NCBI RefSeq assembly: GCF_001043055.1
Contig: NZ_JYLF01000005.1
Coordinates: 124,001-188,000, forward strand
Direction of reading: 5' to 3'
Length of the DNA: 64,000 nucleotides
Origin: Pseudomonas weihenstephanensis
GTDB taxonomy: Bacteria > Pseudomonadota > Gammaproteobacteria > Pseudomonadales > Pseudomonadaceae
A program made the translations under genes and the position numbers. Below are positions 46,554-54,700 of the stretch, piece after piece (position 1 is the stretch's first letter; each line of letters starts with the position of its first letter). The notes under the pieces are model-generated. The model was not told where the DNA came from. It did no database searches and saw only the letters and a list, made by a program, of their open reading frames with translations.

Positions 46554-46938
46554 TTGAAATTCTCATAGGCGCTTGCGGTTGCGGTTTTAAAATCGGTTCG
46601 GCTTCCGGCAACGGCGGTTTTTCCTGCTCAACAGGCATATGGAAACTGCCCGTCCAACCGCGTCCGGGGATGTGGAAATACTCGTTGAATGTGTCTTGGC
46701 TCAGCGGACTGAAGGGATCATCTTTAACCAATAAAATGTCGCCCGCTTCTACGGCGTCTACGATTTCTTCATGGGTTAATTGTCGGCCATACGTTTGGAT
46801 ATCAAACAGGCTTAGCGTGGGGAAAGGCGTACATAAAGCGTCTTCGACTTCAAATTTGGCAAAGAAAGGGGCTTCGATTTCACTGAGACGAACCCCAAGT
46901 TCTTCTCCAACGTCTGCATAAATCAGGCGCATGTGCAT
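46534..46938 (-). CDS. Unknown soluble protein, phage moron candidate
   Basis: A 134-residue acidic protein with AGGA before ATG 46938. A compact N-terminal part contains THEEIVDAVEAGDILLVKD and FHIPGRGWTGSFHMP; the C-terminal third is Pro/Glu-rich (EQEKPPLPEAEPILKPQPQ) and likely disordered. I do not recognise it. Overlap with the membrane protein gene suggests they work together, for example as effector and partner. Confidence 0.5.
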   Translation of the reverse strand: MHMRLIYADVGEELGVRLSEIEAPFFAKFEVEDALCTPFPTLSLFDIQTYGRQLTHEEIVDAVEAGDILLVKDDPFSPLSQDTFNEYFHIPGRGWTGSFHMPVEQEKPPLPEAEPILKPQPQAPMRISNDSKSR

Positions 46939-47103
46939 GTCGTATTTTCCTTAATCACCAGGGCCGATTAAAGCAGCGCCCCGTTCAGGTCAATCCATTG
47001 AAGTGAGCGGACTGTATCGGCCAGTTCAGCCAAGGGTCAATAAGACCTTTCACATGATGACGGAGGCTCTATCTCTTTTGTTCGTCGATGAAGCGCCGGA
47101 ATT

Positions 47104-47510
47104 TCAAGCCCACAACATCACCACCTCATCATTCGGCAACGGCAAATCCGGCAGGTGAATGATCAGCCCGGCCAGCCCTTGGTTGGCATCGAGCACGGCC
47201 TCGACCGTGCCGTTGAGGCCGGTCGGCGACTCAGGCGCTCGTGTGAAGCCCAGCGGAATTCGCTGGAGCGCTTGAGTTCGTCGAAGGCAGCGGTGTCCAG
47301 GTTGAAGTAGAACGGTGTCGATCCCGGCTTGAGCGGTTGCATGATCAGCAGGTGCGGGAATGGCTTTACCGCTTCGGCAGCCAGGGTCGCGTCTGCGCCC
47401 AGCACGCCGGTGGGCACGATGTTGGCCATTGACGGGCTGACCTTGCCAGCCTGTTCTTTGAGCACGCTGAGGCGCTCCTCGATCTGCGAGGCTGTGCGGG
47501 TGCGCATCAA
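47104..47510 (-). pseudogene. Phage tail genes U and X, fused and deleted remnants
   Basis: In one frame the minus strand encodes gpU pieces (QIEERLSVLKEQAG, VSPSMANIVPTG, then LLIMQPLKPGSTPFYFNLD to HERLSRRP). In another it encodes the end of gpX (LNGTVEAVLDANQGLA and LPNDEVVMLW). Compared with the intact copies at 58652-59678, three deletions are visible: ten codons between two AGK repeats of gpU, the entire C-terminal third of U plus the start of X, and eight codons within X. No functional product is possible. Confidence 0.85.
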
Positions 47511-47682
47511 TCGACGAGCGCGAGATTTCCACACCAAGGCGCCGACGCAGGTTGATCCAGGCTGCGAGGCGCCGGGTCGCTTCGGCCTGAATCGCCTCGT
47601 TTTCCGAGCCGGTACTGGCCATGTGCAGCACCGCGTCAATACGATATTCCTGCACCTCGGCGCTTTGCACCGTTAAGCTCAA
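47510..47682 (-). pseudogene. Phage baseplate gene J fragment
   Basis: The frame encodes LTVQSAEVQEYRIDAVLHMA followed by a helical segment ending in INLRRRLGVEISRSS, which resembles the C-terminal part of P2 gpJ-type baseplate proteins. Both ends are abrupt, joining gene W on one side and gene U on the other. It is a deletion remnant. Confidence 0.6.
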
Positions 47683-47689
47683 AACTGAT

Positions 47690-47953
47690 CACACCATCGA
47701 GCACCGCCGTGACCCGCACCGACTGCAATTTGAAGCGCGACTCCCACAGGTTCAGGGCGTGGGCGACTTCGGCCTGTACCGCGCTTTTCCAGACCGCGTT
47801 GATCGGCATGTCGACGAACCGGCGCACTTGGCAGCCTTACGACGGGCGCATGCGCCGACTGCCCACCGGGGTGGTGAGAATGTCAGCGATGGACTGGCGA
47901 AGATGCTCTACGCCGGAAAGGGCCGCACCGGTGTGGCGATCCATTCCGATCAT
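47690..47953 (-). pseudogene. Phage baseplate wedge gene W (gp25-like) with nonsense mutation
   Basis: From ATG 47953 the frame encodes MIGMDRHTGAALSGVEHLRQ and continues to VGSRRMRP, then meets TAA at 47837-47839 where the family has a Tyr. Behind the stop the same frame continues with RRFVDMPINAVWKSAVQAEV and LQSVRVTAVLDGVISFEL. This is the typical gp25/gpW fold sequence. The start lies 7 bp after the preceding small gene. The 3' end runs into the gene J remnant. Confidence 0.8.
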
Positions 47954-47959
47954 CGCGGG

Positions 47960-48181
47960 TTACTCCGTGAGGCGTTCAAAATCCGGGGGGGTGTTGAGGT
48001 ACTGGAACTGCTGATCGTCGACCGCCGTGACGCGTCCTTTGGCGACCAGGAGCGAGGCACCTCCGTGCAGGATCAGGGTGCGCGAGGTGTAGACCTTGTC
48101 GCGGAAGATGCGGGCCGTTACTGCCTTTTGCAGGGCTGGTGCAGCCGGTTCGGGAACTTTGTCGTCAGGTGTTTTGCTCAT
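47960..48181 (-). CDS. Small phage protein upstream of gene W
   Basis: A 73-residue intact reading from ATG 48181 with GGAG upstream (MSKTPDDKVPEPAAPALQKA, then RIFRDKVYTSRTLILHGG). Small proteins at this position between baseplate genes V and W are common in Pseudomonas P2-like phages. I know of no assigned function. It is the only undamaged tail-module gene of the remnant. Confidence 0.55.
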   Translation of the reverse strand: MSKTPDDKVPEPAAPALQKAVTARIFRDKVYTSRTLILHGGASLLVAKGRVTAVDDQQFQYLNTPPDFERLTE

Positions 48182-48448
48182 GGTTTTACTCCAGTGAAAT
48201 AAACCCGCACTTAGCGAGTGCATGGATAATTTGCGATTAGAAATACAGCACCATTTTTATATGAATCCGTCAAAAAAGGCGCAGAATTCTCACAAAAACA
48301 ACCCTCTAACATTGAACCTACTGCATTGCACTGGCATGTCACTTGTCGGAAAGCAGGTTGGTTTTTTATTGTTAGGCAAACTTCAAATAGGCACTTCAGC
48401 AAATCAGACCCTTGAACCATCACGCCCCACAGGCTCCGAGGAATCGAC

Positions 48449-48684
48449 ATGAACATATTCATTCACAGCATCATAATAGGCAAAACATTCCCACTTGATT
48501 TGCAGTCCTCGGATACAATTGAAAACGTTAAACAAAGATCCAAGATCATGAAGGAGTCCCTCCTTCACATCAGCGAATTTACCTTGCCACAATAGAACTC
48601 AAAGACGGCAAAGTCTTATCTGATTACGACATTGGCAACAATGCAACTTTAGAGATGAAACTCCAACTCAACGCTCGAACTTAA
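48449..48684 (+). pseudogene. Ubiquitin-like protein gene with one-base frameshift
   Basis: From ATG 48449 (GAGGA seven bases upstream) the frame reads MNIFIHSIIIGKTFPLDLQ and SSDTIENVK. One base is missing at about 48532; in the next frame it continues TKIQDHEGVPPSHQR, then ELKDGKVLSDYDIG and TLEMKLQLNART before TAA at 48682. Aligned by hand with eukaryotic ubiquitin from memory, 38 of 76 positions are identical, including K11, K27, K29, the SDTIENVK helix and LSDY. There is one inserted residue in the first hairpin, K48 and K63 are replaced, and the C-terminal Gly-Gly is absent. The DNA is AT-rich and opposite in strand to the surrounding tail genes. It is a eukaryote-like ubiquitin captured as phage cargo and since inactivated, or expressed only by frameshifting. 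Confidence 0.85.
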
Positions 48685-48710
48685 GACTGATCAGGCAAAC
48701 GCATAAAACT

Positions 48711-49143
48711 TTAATGTTTGTGATTAGATGTATTACCTCCGGTATCGATGATTTTTCCGAGGCTGGTGATGTCACCTGTCACTGCTAACGTGCCGTCGAT
48801 TTTGACCGAGCCTATCAAGTCGATGGCAACCGCCGTGACGGTCACGGCGCTGACAGTCACCACCGCCGGAGTACCGCCGACCGCAATCGTCACGGTGCCG
48901 CTGGGCAAGGTGATGGTGTAGCTTTGGGCCTGCCAGTCGTAGACCAGCGAGCCGCCATCATAGAATCGCCACACCTCCACGTGGTCACGGTTGTCTGGGG
49001 GTGCACCTGCATCGCCATAAAACCCAGGCGCTGGTGGATACGCGGCAGGCCGGTGGGCTTGCCGCCAGATCTACCACAACCACGCAGCAAGGCATCAACA
49101 GGGCAGCCATCATACGGTCGTGTTTGGCAGTGGCGTAGCTCAC
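48711..49143 (-). pseudogene. Phage baseplate spike gene V, frameshifted
   Basis: The start GTG 49143 overlaps the preceding gene by GTGA. The first frame encodes MMAALLMPCCVVVVDLAASP and then fails. The C-terminal part in another frame is clear: PPDNRDHVEVWRFYDGGSLV, then a beta-rich repeat region and the end TSLGKIIDTGGNTSNHKH. That end is typical of gpV spikes, with the metal-binding HxH apex. The break lies near 49030. Confidence 0.75.
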
Positions 49144-49427
49144 GGCAGATCCTGCGGCGCGACCGACTCTTCGTCGTTGACGCTGATCAGCAACGAGCCC
49201 GGCGGCTCATCGGGCCACGGCCATGCCTGCTCGCCGAGGAATACCGTCTGCGTCCACTCCACCAGCCACACGGTGTAGCCATCCAGATCCGGGCGGGTCC
49301 AGTCTTGCGCCGAGCGCTGAAACTCTGCGGCTTCCATCGCCAAGCCCCACGACTGGGCGCGTAACAGCACCGCCAGTTGCGGGGCCAGGTGCACGACTTG
49401 CGGGCAATGATCGGCGCGGATAACCAA
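49140..49427 (-). pseudogene. Phage tail-region gene upstream of V, 5'-truncated
   Basis: The frame starts right behind a stop codon with only a TTG available. It encodes about 95 residues (HCPQVVHLAPQLAVLLRAQS, DWTRPDLDGYTVWLVEWTQ, DEPPGSLLISVNDEE). It ends in GTGA overlap with gene V, so it is the neighbouring tail-operon gene. It is probably truncated, because phage similarity ends near the tRNA-Cys fragment. Confidence 0.5.
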
Positions 49428-49533
49428 GCGGGTTTATCGACGTGTCGGCGCGATCGCGAAACCCTCAAAATAAAATAGTTTTCGGAACTCCACCCCCTAA
49501 AGTTTCGGAACGCCTCACTTTCCAGCAGCCAAT

Positions 49534-49567
49534 AAAAAACCCCGTAGACGGTGATCTACGGGGTTTT
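49534..49567. terminator. Bidirectional terminator next to tRNA-Cys fragment
   Basis: CCCCGTAGA pairs with TCTACGGGG, flanked by AAAAAA on the left and TTTT on the right, so it can terminate in both directions. On the minus strand it directly follows the 3' end of the tRNA-Cys half, as a normal tRNA terminator would. Confidence 0.8.
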
Positions 49568-49572
49568 CTGTA

Positions 49573-49619
49573 TGGTGGCCGAGGCCGGAATCGAGCCGGC
49601 GTGGGCGGATTTGCAATCC
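49573..49619 (-). other. 3' half of tRNA-Cys (GCA): probable phage/island attachment site
   Basis: The minus strand contains GGATTGCAAATCC (anticodon stem-loop with GCA), the variable region, a complete T-arm (GCCGGCTCGATTCCGGC) and CTCGGCC-ACCA. The D-arm and the 5' acceptor strand are absent; unrelated AT-rich sequence replaces them. Loss of exactly the 5' half while the 3' half and terminator survive is the hallmark of an attachment core carried by an integrative element. Confidence 0.8.
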
Positions 49620-49926
49620 ACTATTTTTTAGATAAAAATCAGTTACTTACAGTAATTTCGATTCCGCAAACGCTTCATATTTATGCGTCTGAACGTCAAG
49701 CATGACAAGGGTTTAATTTTGAGATGCGGAACCGATTTACCCCCCCCTATTCCGGCGCTTCCCGACGGCACAGCCTCCATTCATAAAAAGCCGCTTTCGC
49801 TCCCCAGCAGATGCTCAGCTATGCCTAGGAAAGCCGGAGCGATTCAATTCATCGGATTGTGTGCAATCAGAAATAGACCATTGCTTATATACATCTTCCT
49901 GATACATACCTCGACTTCTATGCATT
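49620..49926. other. Non-coding stretch between att-like site and restriction gene
   Basis: About 300 bp without a supportable gene. It is AT-rich next to the tRNA fragment. No repeat, terminator or integrase remnant is seen. Confidence 0.4.
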
Positions 49927-51405
49927 TCATGAAAGTTTTATTTTTACAGGCTTCGGAAAGAGGAGGTGCAGGTCTCGCTTGTTAATTTTAAACAGAGGGC
50001 CTTTTTCGCAGACACGGTTGTTTTTACCAGAGCGTTTGATCAAGTGATCCATGGTCACTACGCCTGACTCGACAAGCGGAATTAGCTGGCTTTCGACAGG
50101 CTCTTTCGTATGAATGATCGAGAGCAGCTTGAAGTACTCAATACCGTCGATAAACTCACTAGTCGCTTCAATCCAGAACGTCTCGCGATGCTTTTCCGTC
50201 AGGCGATCACGCAAGAGCTTTGATGGCCATGTAGCAACATCTTTATTGTCGGCATCGATTTCCACGAGTTGGTCGTTTCGGCCATCAAACCTAAATTTCA
50301 GGCCTTGGCTGTTTGCTTTCCTTGTCGAGAGCGTGCAGTAAAGCTTGATATCGCCATCGCGGTCGTAACCGTAGGCATCCAGTATTTGAGCGCTGCTTTT
50401 TAAGGCGCTTAACCCCCAATCAGGCACTTGAGCAAAAAGGGTAGTGCGGTTTTTGCCACCTCGCCCCGATTTGATCTCGATACCATGGTAATCAGGCTGC
50501 TTAGAGCTATTTGCCACAATGCCCAGTGCATGCTCTACAGCCATGCCTACTGCAGTATCACCCGCGACGCCAGTTGTGATGGGGTACTTAGCAATTTCTT
50601 TAAGCTTCGCGATCAGCTCATCGGCGATGCTACGGTCAGCGTCCACCATCCGCCGAAGCAAAAGTCCGATTTCATTCAGTGCTTCGGTATTGTCTTGCTT
50701 CAGATCGAATTTGCTGAGGTTGAATAAATAAAGACTCCCCTCATATACCACGACCGCTATTTGATCAGAGGCTACGGCTGATGTTTTTTCGGTAGCAAAA
50801 ACATAGTCTGCAAGCCTAGAAAACCACATACGTGGATCCCCCTTTTTGGTCACAGGGCGATACAAGCTAACCCTGGTGGGATCAAGGCGGTCAGGGTAAG
50901 CAAAAAAAGCTTCGCGCGAAACTTTATGCTCTGGCCCTTGTAGCTGTTGAGCATACTTATGGAAGTTTTCTATCTCGAACAAATCCCGAATGGGCGCAGT
51001 AGCATCAAGAATCGACTTTTTGAGCCCAGTCGTGGTCGACTCAAAAATAGCAAACTCAATACCAAGGGAAACAAGATGGGCTTTGTTTCGAGCAATCCTA
51101 AGCTTGACCTGATCAGGGACGGCTCTGTCTACGTTTACAGCTTTCAAAGCCGCCTGAATGATCTCATACTCAGGCGGATCTGCGTCTTCAAACTGCTCAG
51201 TGGGCAAAGAGAGATGGAATTGAACTGCCCGGCTACGCTCATCCTCAGCAAGGACTGCATCCCAGTTAGGGTATGAGTTCTCTCGAGCGACAAGGTTGAG
51301 CATGTCTGAGATTTTACTGGGTACGCCTTGGCTTTTGAGATCCTTATGGCGTTTAGTTGCTTCAGTTTGAAGGCGCTTCAGGCTTTTTCTTTTCGGGTGC
51401 GACAT
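49927..51405 (-). CDS. MvaI/BcnI-family type II restriction endonuclease
   Basis: A 492-residue protein. The C-terminal half carries the MvaI/BcnI signature: AGDTAVGMAVEHALGI followed by PDYHGIEIKSGRGGK (residues 304-318), a PD-(D/E)xK site with Asp 305, Glu 310 and Lys 312. Known members cut CCWGG or CCSGG as monomers. The N-terminus (KSLKRLQTEATKRHKDLKSQ and LVARENSYPNWDAV) resembles a small helical domain found at the start of several toxin- or defence-linked proteins. Total length is about twice that of MvaI/BcnI, so residues ~60-270 are an added region. The divergent m5C methyltransferase is the cognate partner. Confidence 0.85.
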   Translation of the reverse strand: MSHPKRKSLKRLQTEATKRHKDLKSQGVPSKISDMLNLVARENSYPNWDAVLAEDERSRAVQFHLSLPTEQFEDADPPEYEIIQAALKAVNVDRAVPDQVKLRIARNKAHLVSLGIEFAIFESTTTGLKKSILDATAPIRDLFEIENFHKYAQQLQGPEHKVSREAFFAYPDRLDPTRVSLYRPVTKKGDPRMWFSRLADYVFATEKTSAVASDQIAVVVYEGSLYLFNLSKFDLKQDNTEALNEIGLLLRRMVDADRSIADELIAKLKEIAKYPITTGVAGDTAVGMAVEHALGIVANSSKQPDYHGIEIKSGRGGKNRTTLFAQVPDWGLSALKSSAQILDAYGYDRDGDIKLYCTLSTRKANSQGLKFRFDGRNDQLVEIDADNKDVATWPSKLLRDRLTEKHRETFWIEATSEFIDGIEYFKLLSIIHTKEPVESQLIPLVESGVVTMDHLIKRSGKNNRVCEKGPLFKINKRDLHLLFPKPVKIKLS

Positions 51406-51703
51406 TTCACTGCCCTAAACAGTTGCACGCCGACCTTATCGCCCACAAATAAGTCCCAGCACGCATGCTTAAGACAAATAAAATTCCATCGAGATGCACC
51501 ACGTAGGGGTACTTTGCTGAAGTGAGCTGAAGGCGCTCTCCGACACCTAAACCGATCTAAATATCACAGAGAGCACACAATATCAATACAAAAGCGCAGC
51601 ACGGAATCATTCGTTTCGTCAGATGCCATTCGTAGGGAAGAGAAATTCCACCTGGACTTTTAACGGATGATGCTCTAAAATCGCGCCATATTTTACCAAT
51701 CGA

Positions 51704-53290
51704 GTGCCACCCTTGAACTACATAGAGCTATTTGCCGGCTGTGGCGGCTTGTCGCTAGGCCTGAAGTCCGTAGGGTTTGATTTGCTCATGGCCAACGAGC
51801 TTTCACCGATGGCTGCAGAGTCGTATGCCTATAACTTCTTCAAAGAAGACGTGGACGCACAATCCAAAGCCGAGAAGCCTGCTCTGAAACGTACGCTGTG
51901 GTTAAACAGCCGATATCCGCTCAGCGATCTCAAGCTGCGCCTTCGTGAAGATCCAAGGAAATCCCCTCCGCTGGGCGAGGGATATTCAGATCTTGAAGGG
52001 AATGAGAGGAAGCTGAAGGGCAGCCTGGTCGTAGGCAGCATCATTACTCTTAATCGTTGGCTAGAGGGAAAACCTGACGTTCGTGAGTCACTGAAGAGTG
52101 GATTCGGAGATAGAGGCGTTGATCTAGTCTCGGGTGGCCCACCATGCCAGAGCTTCAGCATGGCCGGCTTGCGGAGAATGGATTGCGAGAAGAACTCACT
52201 CCCGTGGGAGTTTGCAAAATTTACTGAATCCGTACAGCCGAAGATTGTCCTTCTTGAAAATGTTACCGGGATACTTAGGCCATTCAAAGATGACCTTGGC
52301 AACAGCCATTACGCTTGGTTTGAGCTAGCCAAAGCTTTTTCAGTTATTGGCTATGTCCCGCTGTGCCTGCACGTCAATGCAAAGTATGCGGGCGTTCCGC
52401 AAAACCGTCCCCGCTTCATCCTGATGGGAGTTCGCAAGGATTTTTACGACAAGCTGGTCCCCACCTTCAATGAGTCGGAAAAGGTGCTGTTCTCCCAACC
52501 GCTTTCATTTTTTGAACAAGCGAAAGAAGGTAAAGAGCTGCCGTATAGCGCGCTCGATTACCGAGACGTGGTTAATCTTGATGATCTCCAGCTGTTCAAA
52601 AACTCATTTTTAGCACCGTTAGTTGCTTTCAATAGTCGCTTTGTGACGGTCAAAGACGCGATTGATGACCTGCGTACAAGCAGTGATTCAGAGGGTCGAT
52701 TTGCTAAGGATATTGCGAAAATATTTGGGAAGACTCTGCCGAATCGCGAAATGGCAAACCATGCGCTTAGAAGCAACGGCGATCTGGTTCGCAGACGCTT
52801 TCGCTTGTATCAAGTCCTCCAGAAGGTCGGGAATGATACGCGTAAGAAAATTGTGACGATCTTGAAGGGTGAGACCGTTGAGCTAACCGACGCAGACTGG
52901 AAAAAACTGTCTCAGTTTGACTATTTAATTGAGTCTAATGAGTACGTCACTTTTGAACGTAAATCTGACTTCATGGACTTCTTGCAGCGACACCCTACAA
53001 AGAAACAGACTCAAAAAGCACTGATTGCAGATCAGCCTGCACCTGCAGCATTGTCTATACCAGATGATGCCTGCCACTATCACCATGATGAGTTGCGTAC
53101 ACTGAGTGTGCGTGAAATGGCGCGTATTCAGTCCTTCCCAGACAGTTTTGAGCTTAGATCTAAAGTGACCACGGGCGGACAGATGCGCAGCTTTGAAGTA
53201 CCGCAGTACACGCAAGTAGGAAACGCTGTCCCTCCGCTCCTTGGACGCGCATTAGGGCAAGCCGTCTCTGAATTACTCTCACGGGTGTAA
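51704..53290 (+). CDS. DNA (cytosine-5) methyltransferase of the restriction-modification system
   Basis: A 528-residue m5C methyltransferase. The ordered motifs are FAGCGGLSLGL (I), GGPPCQSFS with nucleophile Cys 148 (IV), ENVTG (VI), QNRPRF (VIII) and QVGNAVPP (X). The start is uncertain: GTG 51704 or TTG 51713, both without a good ribosome-binding site, so the message may be nearly leaderless. A long insertion between motifs II and IV (residues ~50-140) is larger than in Dcm. It protects the host from the divergent MvaI/BcnI-like enzyme. The target cannot be read from sequence. Confidence 0.92.
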   Translation: MPPLNYIELFAGCGGLSLGLKSVGFDLLMANELSPMAAESYAYNFFKEDVDAQSKAEKPALKRTLWLNSRYPLSDLKLRLREDPRKSPPLGEGYSDLEGNERKLKGSLVVGSIITLNRWLEGKPDVRESLKSGFGDRGVDLVSGGPPCQSFSMAGLRRMDCEKNSLPWEFAKFTESVQPKIVLLENVTGILRPFKDDLGNSHYAWFELAKAFSVIGYVPLCLHVNAKYAGVPQNRPRFILMGVRKDFYDKLVPTFNESEKVLFSQPLSFFEQAKEGKELPYSALDYRDVVNLDDLQLFKNSFLAPLVAFNSRFVTVKDAIDDLRTSSDSEGRFAKDIAKIFGKTLPNREMANHALRSNGDLVRRRFRLYQVLQKVGNDTRKKIVTILKGETVELTDADWKKLSQFDYLIESNEYVTFERKSDFMDFLQRHPTKKQTQKALIADQPAPAALSIPDDACHYHHDELRTLSVREMARIQSFPDSFELRSKVTTGGQMRSFEVPQYTQVGNAVPPLLGRALGQAVSELLSRV

Positions 53291-53719
53291 TGCCGTCGTG
53301 GTAAGCATGGTTGAGGTGGTTGCAGGTTTCGCGGTATATCTGGTGAAGCTTGTGAAAATCAAGCGGCTGCATGAGTGCGTAATCAGCCTGAAGGCGAATC
53401 TGGCGATAAAACTGAATCGTCCCTAGCTTCGTACACGCCTTTGAGCGGCTGCTTCTGGCCGATTTCTGCCAGAAGCCCCCTTCCCCCAAGGCAGCTACCT
53501 ACCAATAGCAACGTTTGGTTCCGGAAACATAAGTCCGTCTCCTTTCCCCTAAAGCCGTAAGCAGCAGAGCTCTGTCGAAGCTGTATAAAGAAGAGAACGC
53601 ACGACGTCACCACCCTGCCATCGTACCGGGACGAACCAGATGACATGCAACTTGGAGGACGCTATCTTGACGCTCTCCTTGGGACAACTGAGGAATACAG
53701 CGCCAAATAGGGGGTGACC
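53291..53719. other. Non-coding region with partial repeat
   Basis: This 429-bp gap follows the methyltransferase. I find no gene I can support. It contains the left copy of the 41-bp direct repeat (53428-53468). A minus-strand open frame here has no recognisable protein and mostly overlaps the repeat. Confidence 0.4.
53428..53468 (+). repeat. Left copy of imperfect direct repeat flanking unknown gene
   Basis: TTCGTACACGCCTTTGAGCG and the next ~21 bases recur with few changes at 54902-54941 (TTCGTAGACGCCTTTGAGCG and on). Both end in GGCCGATT-(T)CTG, the sequence where the MITE begins in the right copy. The two copies bracket the AT-rich gene at 53720. Confidence 0.75.
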
Positions 53720-54700
53720 ATGACTTCGAAATATACGTTGCTTAGCGAAAATAGCGTTAGGGCTGCAGTACAGGATGGGGTTTTCACCTCTAAAGCCGTG
53801 GACATCGTTCGTGACGGCAATAATTCATTTGTACGTCATCTCGAACGTCAGGATACTCCAACAATCCCATCCTCAGTTGTTCAGATTCACAATAATTATA
53901 TTTATGAGGCAGACACGTCAAAATACATAAGCGCTGTTGTAGAAGTTCAGAATCAATACATAACTGGCGAGCTTAAAATTAAATATGACGAGATTATAGT
54001 TGGCCTGACTACTTATCAAGAGCAAGGTAGTGATCTGGAGCTTTTAAACATAGACACAAGAAAATCTTTGTCTGCTTTTGGTGAGCGAAGTTCGCAGATA
54101 CTTTCGGCTAAAATCAACAGGCCTTACCTTGAGGCCGCAAGTCTTGAAATTTTAGACTCATATACAAACCTAATATTTGTTTATGTTATGAGTGGCTTTT
54201 GGCGTTTCAGGTCTGGATTTTCGAAGGACTCAGTAGCGACGAATAAGCTTGACACTCTTGAGTCAGAGGTTCAATCCCTTTACTCATGGTTACTTCAAAA
54301 TGGAAAAGAGAATGAGAATCCGCTAGGTAAATCGGTGTATGCCTATATTCTCCTCGAAAAACCTGAAGAGATCGAGGTCATCGGCCAGCTTGTTCAATAT
54401 GATAATCGCTATAGCTCAGCGCTCGATATTGTTAAGTCCTTCTCGCTGAAGTGTATTGATCGCAAGGGCTGGGGCGAGCCTTACAAGGTCGGCAGGCTGC
54501 CAAATAATACTCAGGGCGAGGTTCGTTTGAGGGTCGCGCTGAGGCTCCACGATATTCTAAACAAGATAAGTAATATTCGTAGTGTTATTGATGAGCTAAA
54601 AGCCGTAGGCGAAATCAAGGTATCCGATATCTTACTGGGCGGTAAGTACCTCGACTCTCCCTTGTCGCTGTTCCGAATTGAAAATAAGCCGGATACCTGA
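53720..54700 (+). CDS. AT-rich gene of unknown function in defence island
   Basis: A 326-residue protein starting at ATG 53720 with GGGGG upstream (a GTG six bases earlier is less likely). No signal peptide; mostly helical, with one mildly hydrophobic patch (ILDSYTNLIFVYVMSGFW). I do not recognise it. Base composition is clearly AT-richer than the neighbours, a sign of recent transfer. It lies between direct repeats, next to a restriction-modification system and a MITE, so an anti-phage or cargo role is plausible but unproven. Confidence 0.7.
   Translation: MTSKYTLLSENSVRAAVQDGVFTSKAVDIVRDGNNSFVRHLERQDTPTIPSSVVQIHNNYIYEADTSKYISAVVEVQNQYITGELKIKYDEIIVGLTTYQEQGSDLELLNIDTRKSLSAFGERSSQILSAKINRPYLEAASLEILDSYTNLIFVYVMSGFWRFRSGFSKDSVATNKLDTLESEVQSLYSWLLQNGKENENPLGKSVYAYILLEKPEEIEVIGQLVQYDNRYSSALDIVKSFSLKCIDRKGWGEPYKVGRLPNNTQGEVRLRVALRLHDILNKISNIRSVIDELKAVGEIKVSDILLGGKYLDSPLSLFRIENKPDT

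Noticed and set aside
48521..48540. Programmed -1 frameshift in the ubiquitin-like gene at GTTAAAC
   Set aside because: The heptamer is out of phase with the upstream reading frame; a simple one-base deletion explains the change better.
48182..48684. Bacterial ubiquitination (Bil-type) operon
   Set aside because: Only the ubiquitin-like gene is present; no E1-, E2- or deubiquitinase-like neighbour could be found in the window.
53160..53489. Minus-strand frame (109 codons) overlapping the end of the methyltransferase gene
   Set aside because: Mostly antisense to the methyltransferase and repeat sequence; no recognisable family or ribosome-binding site.
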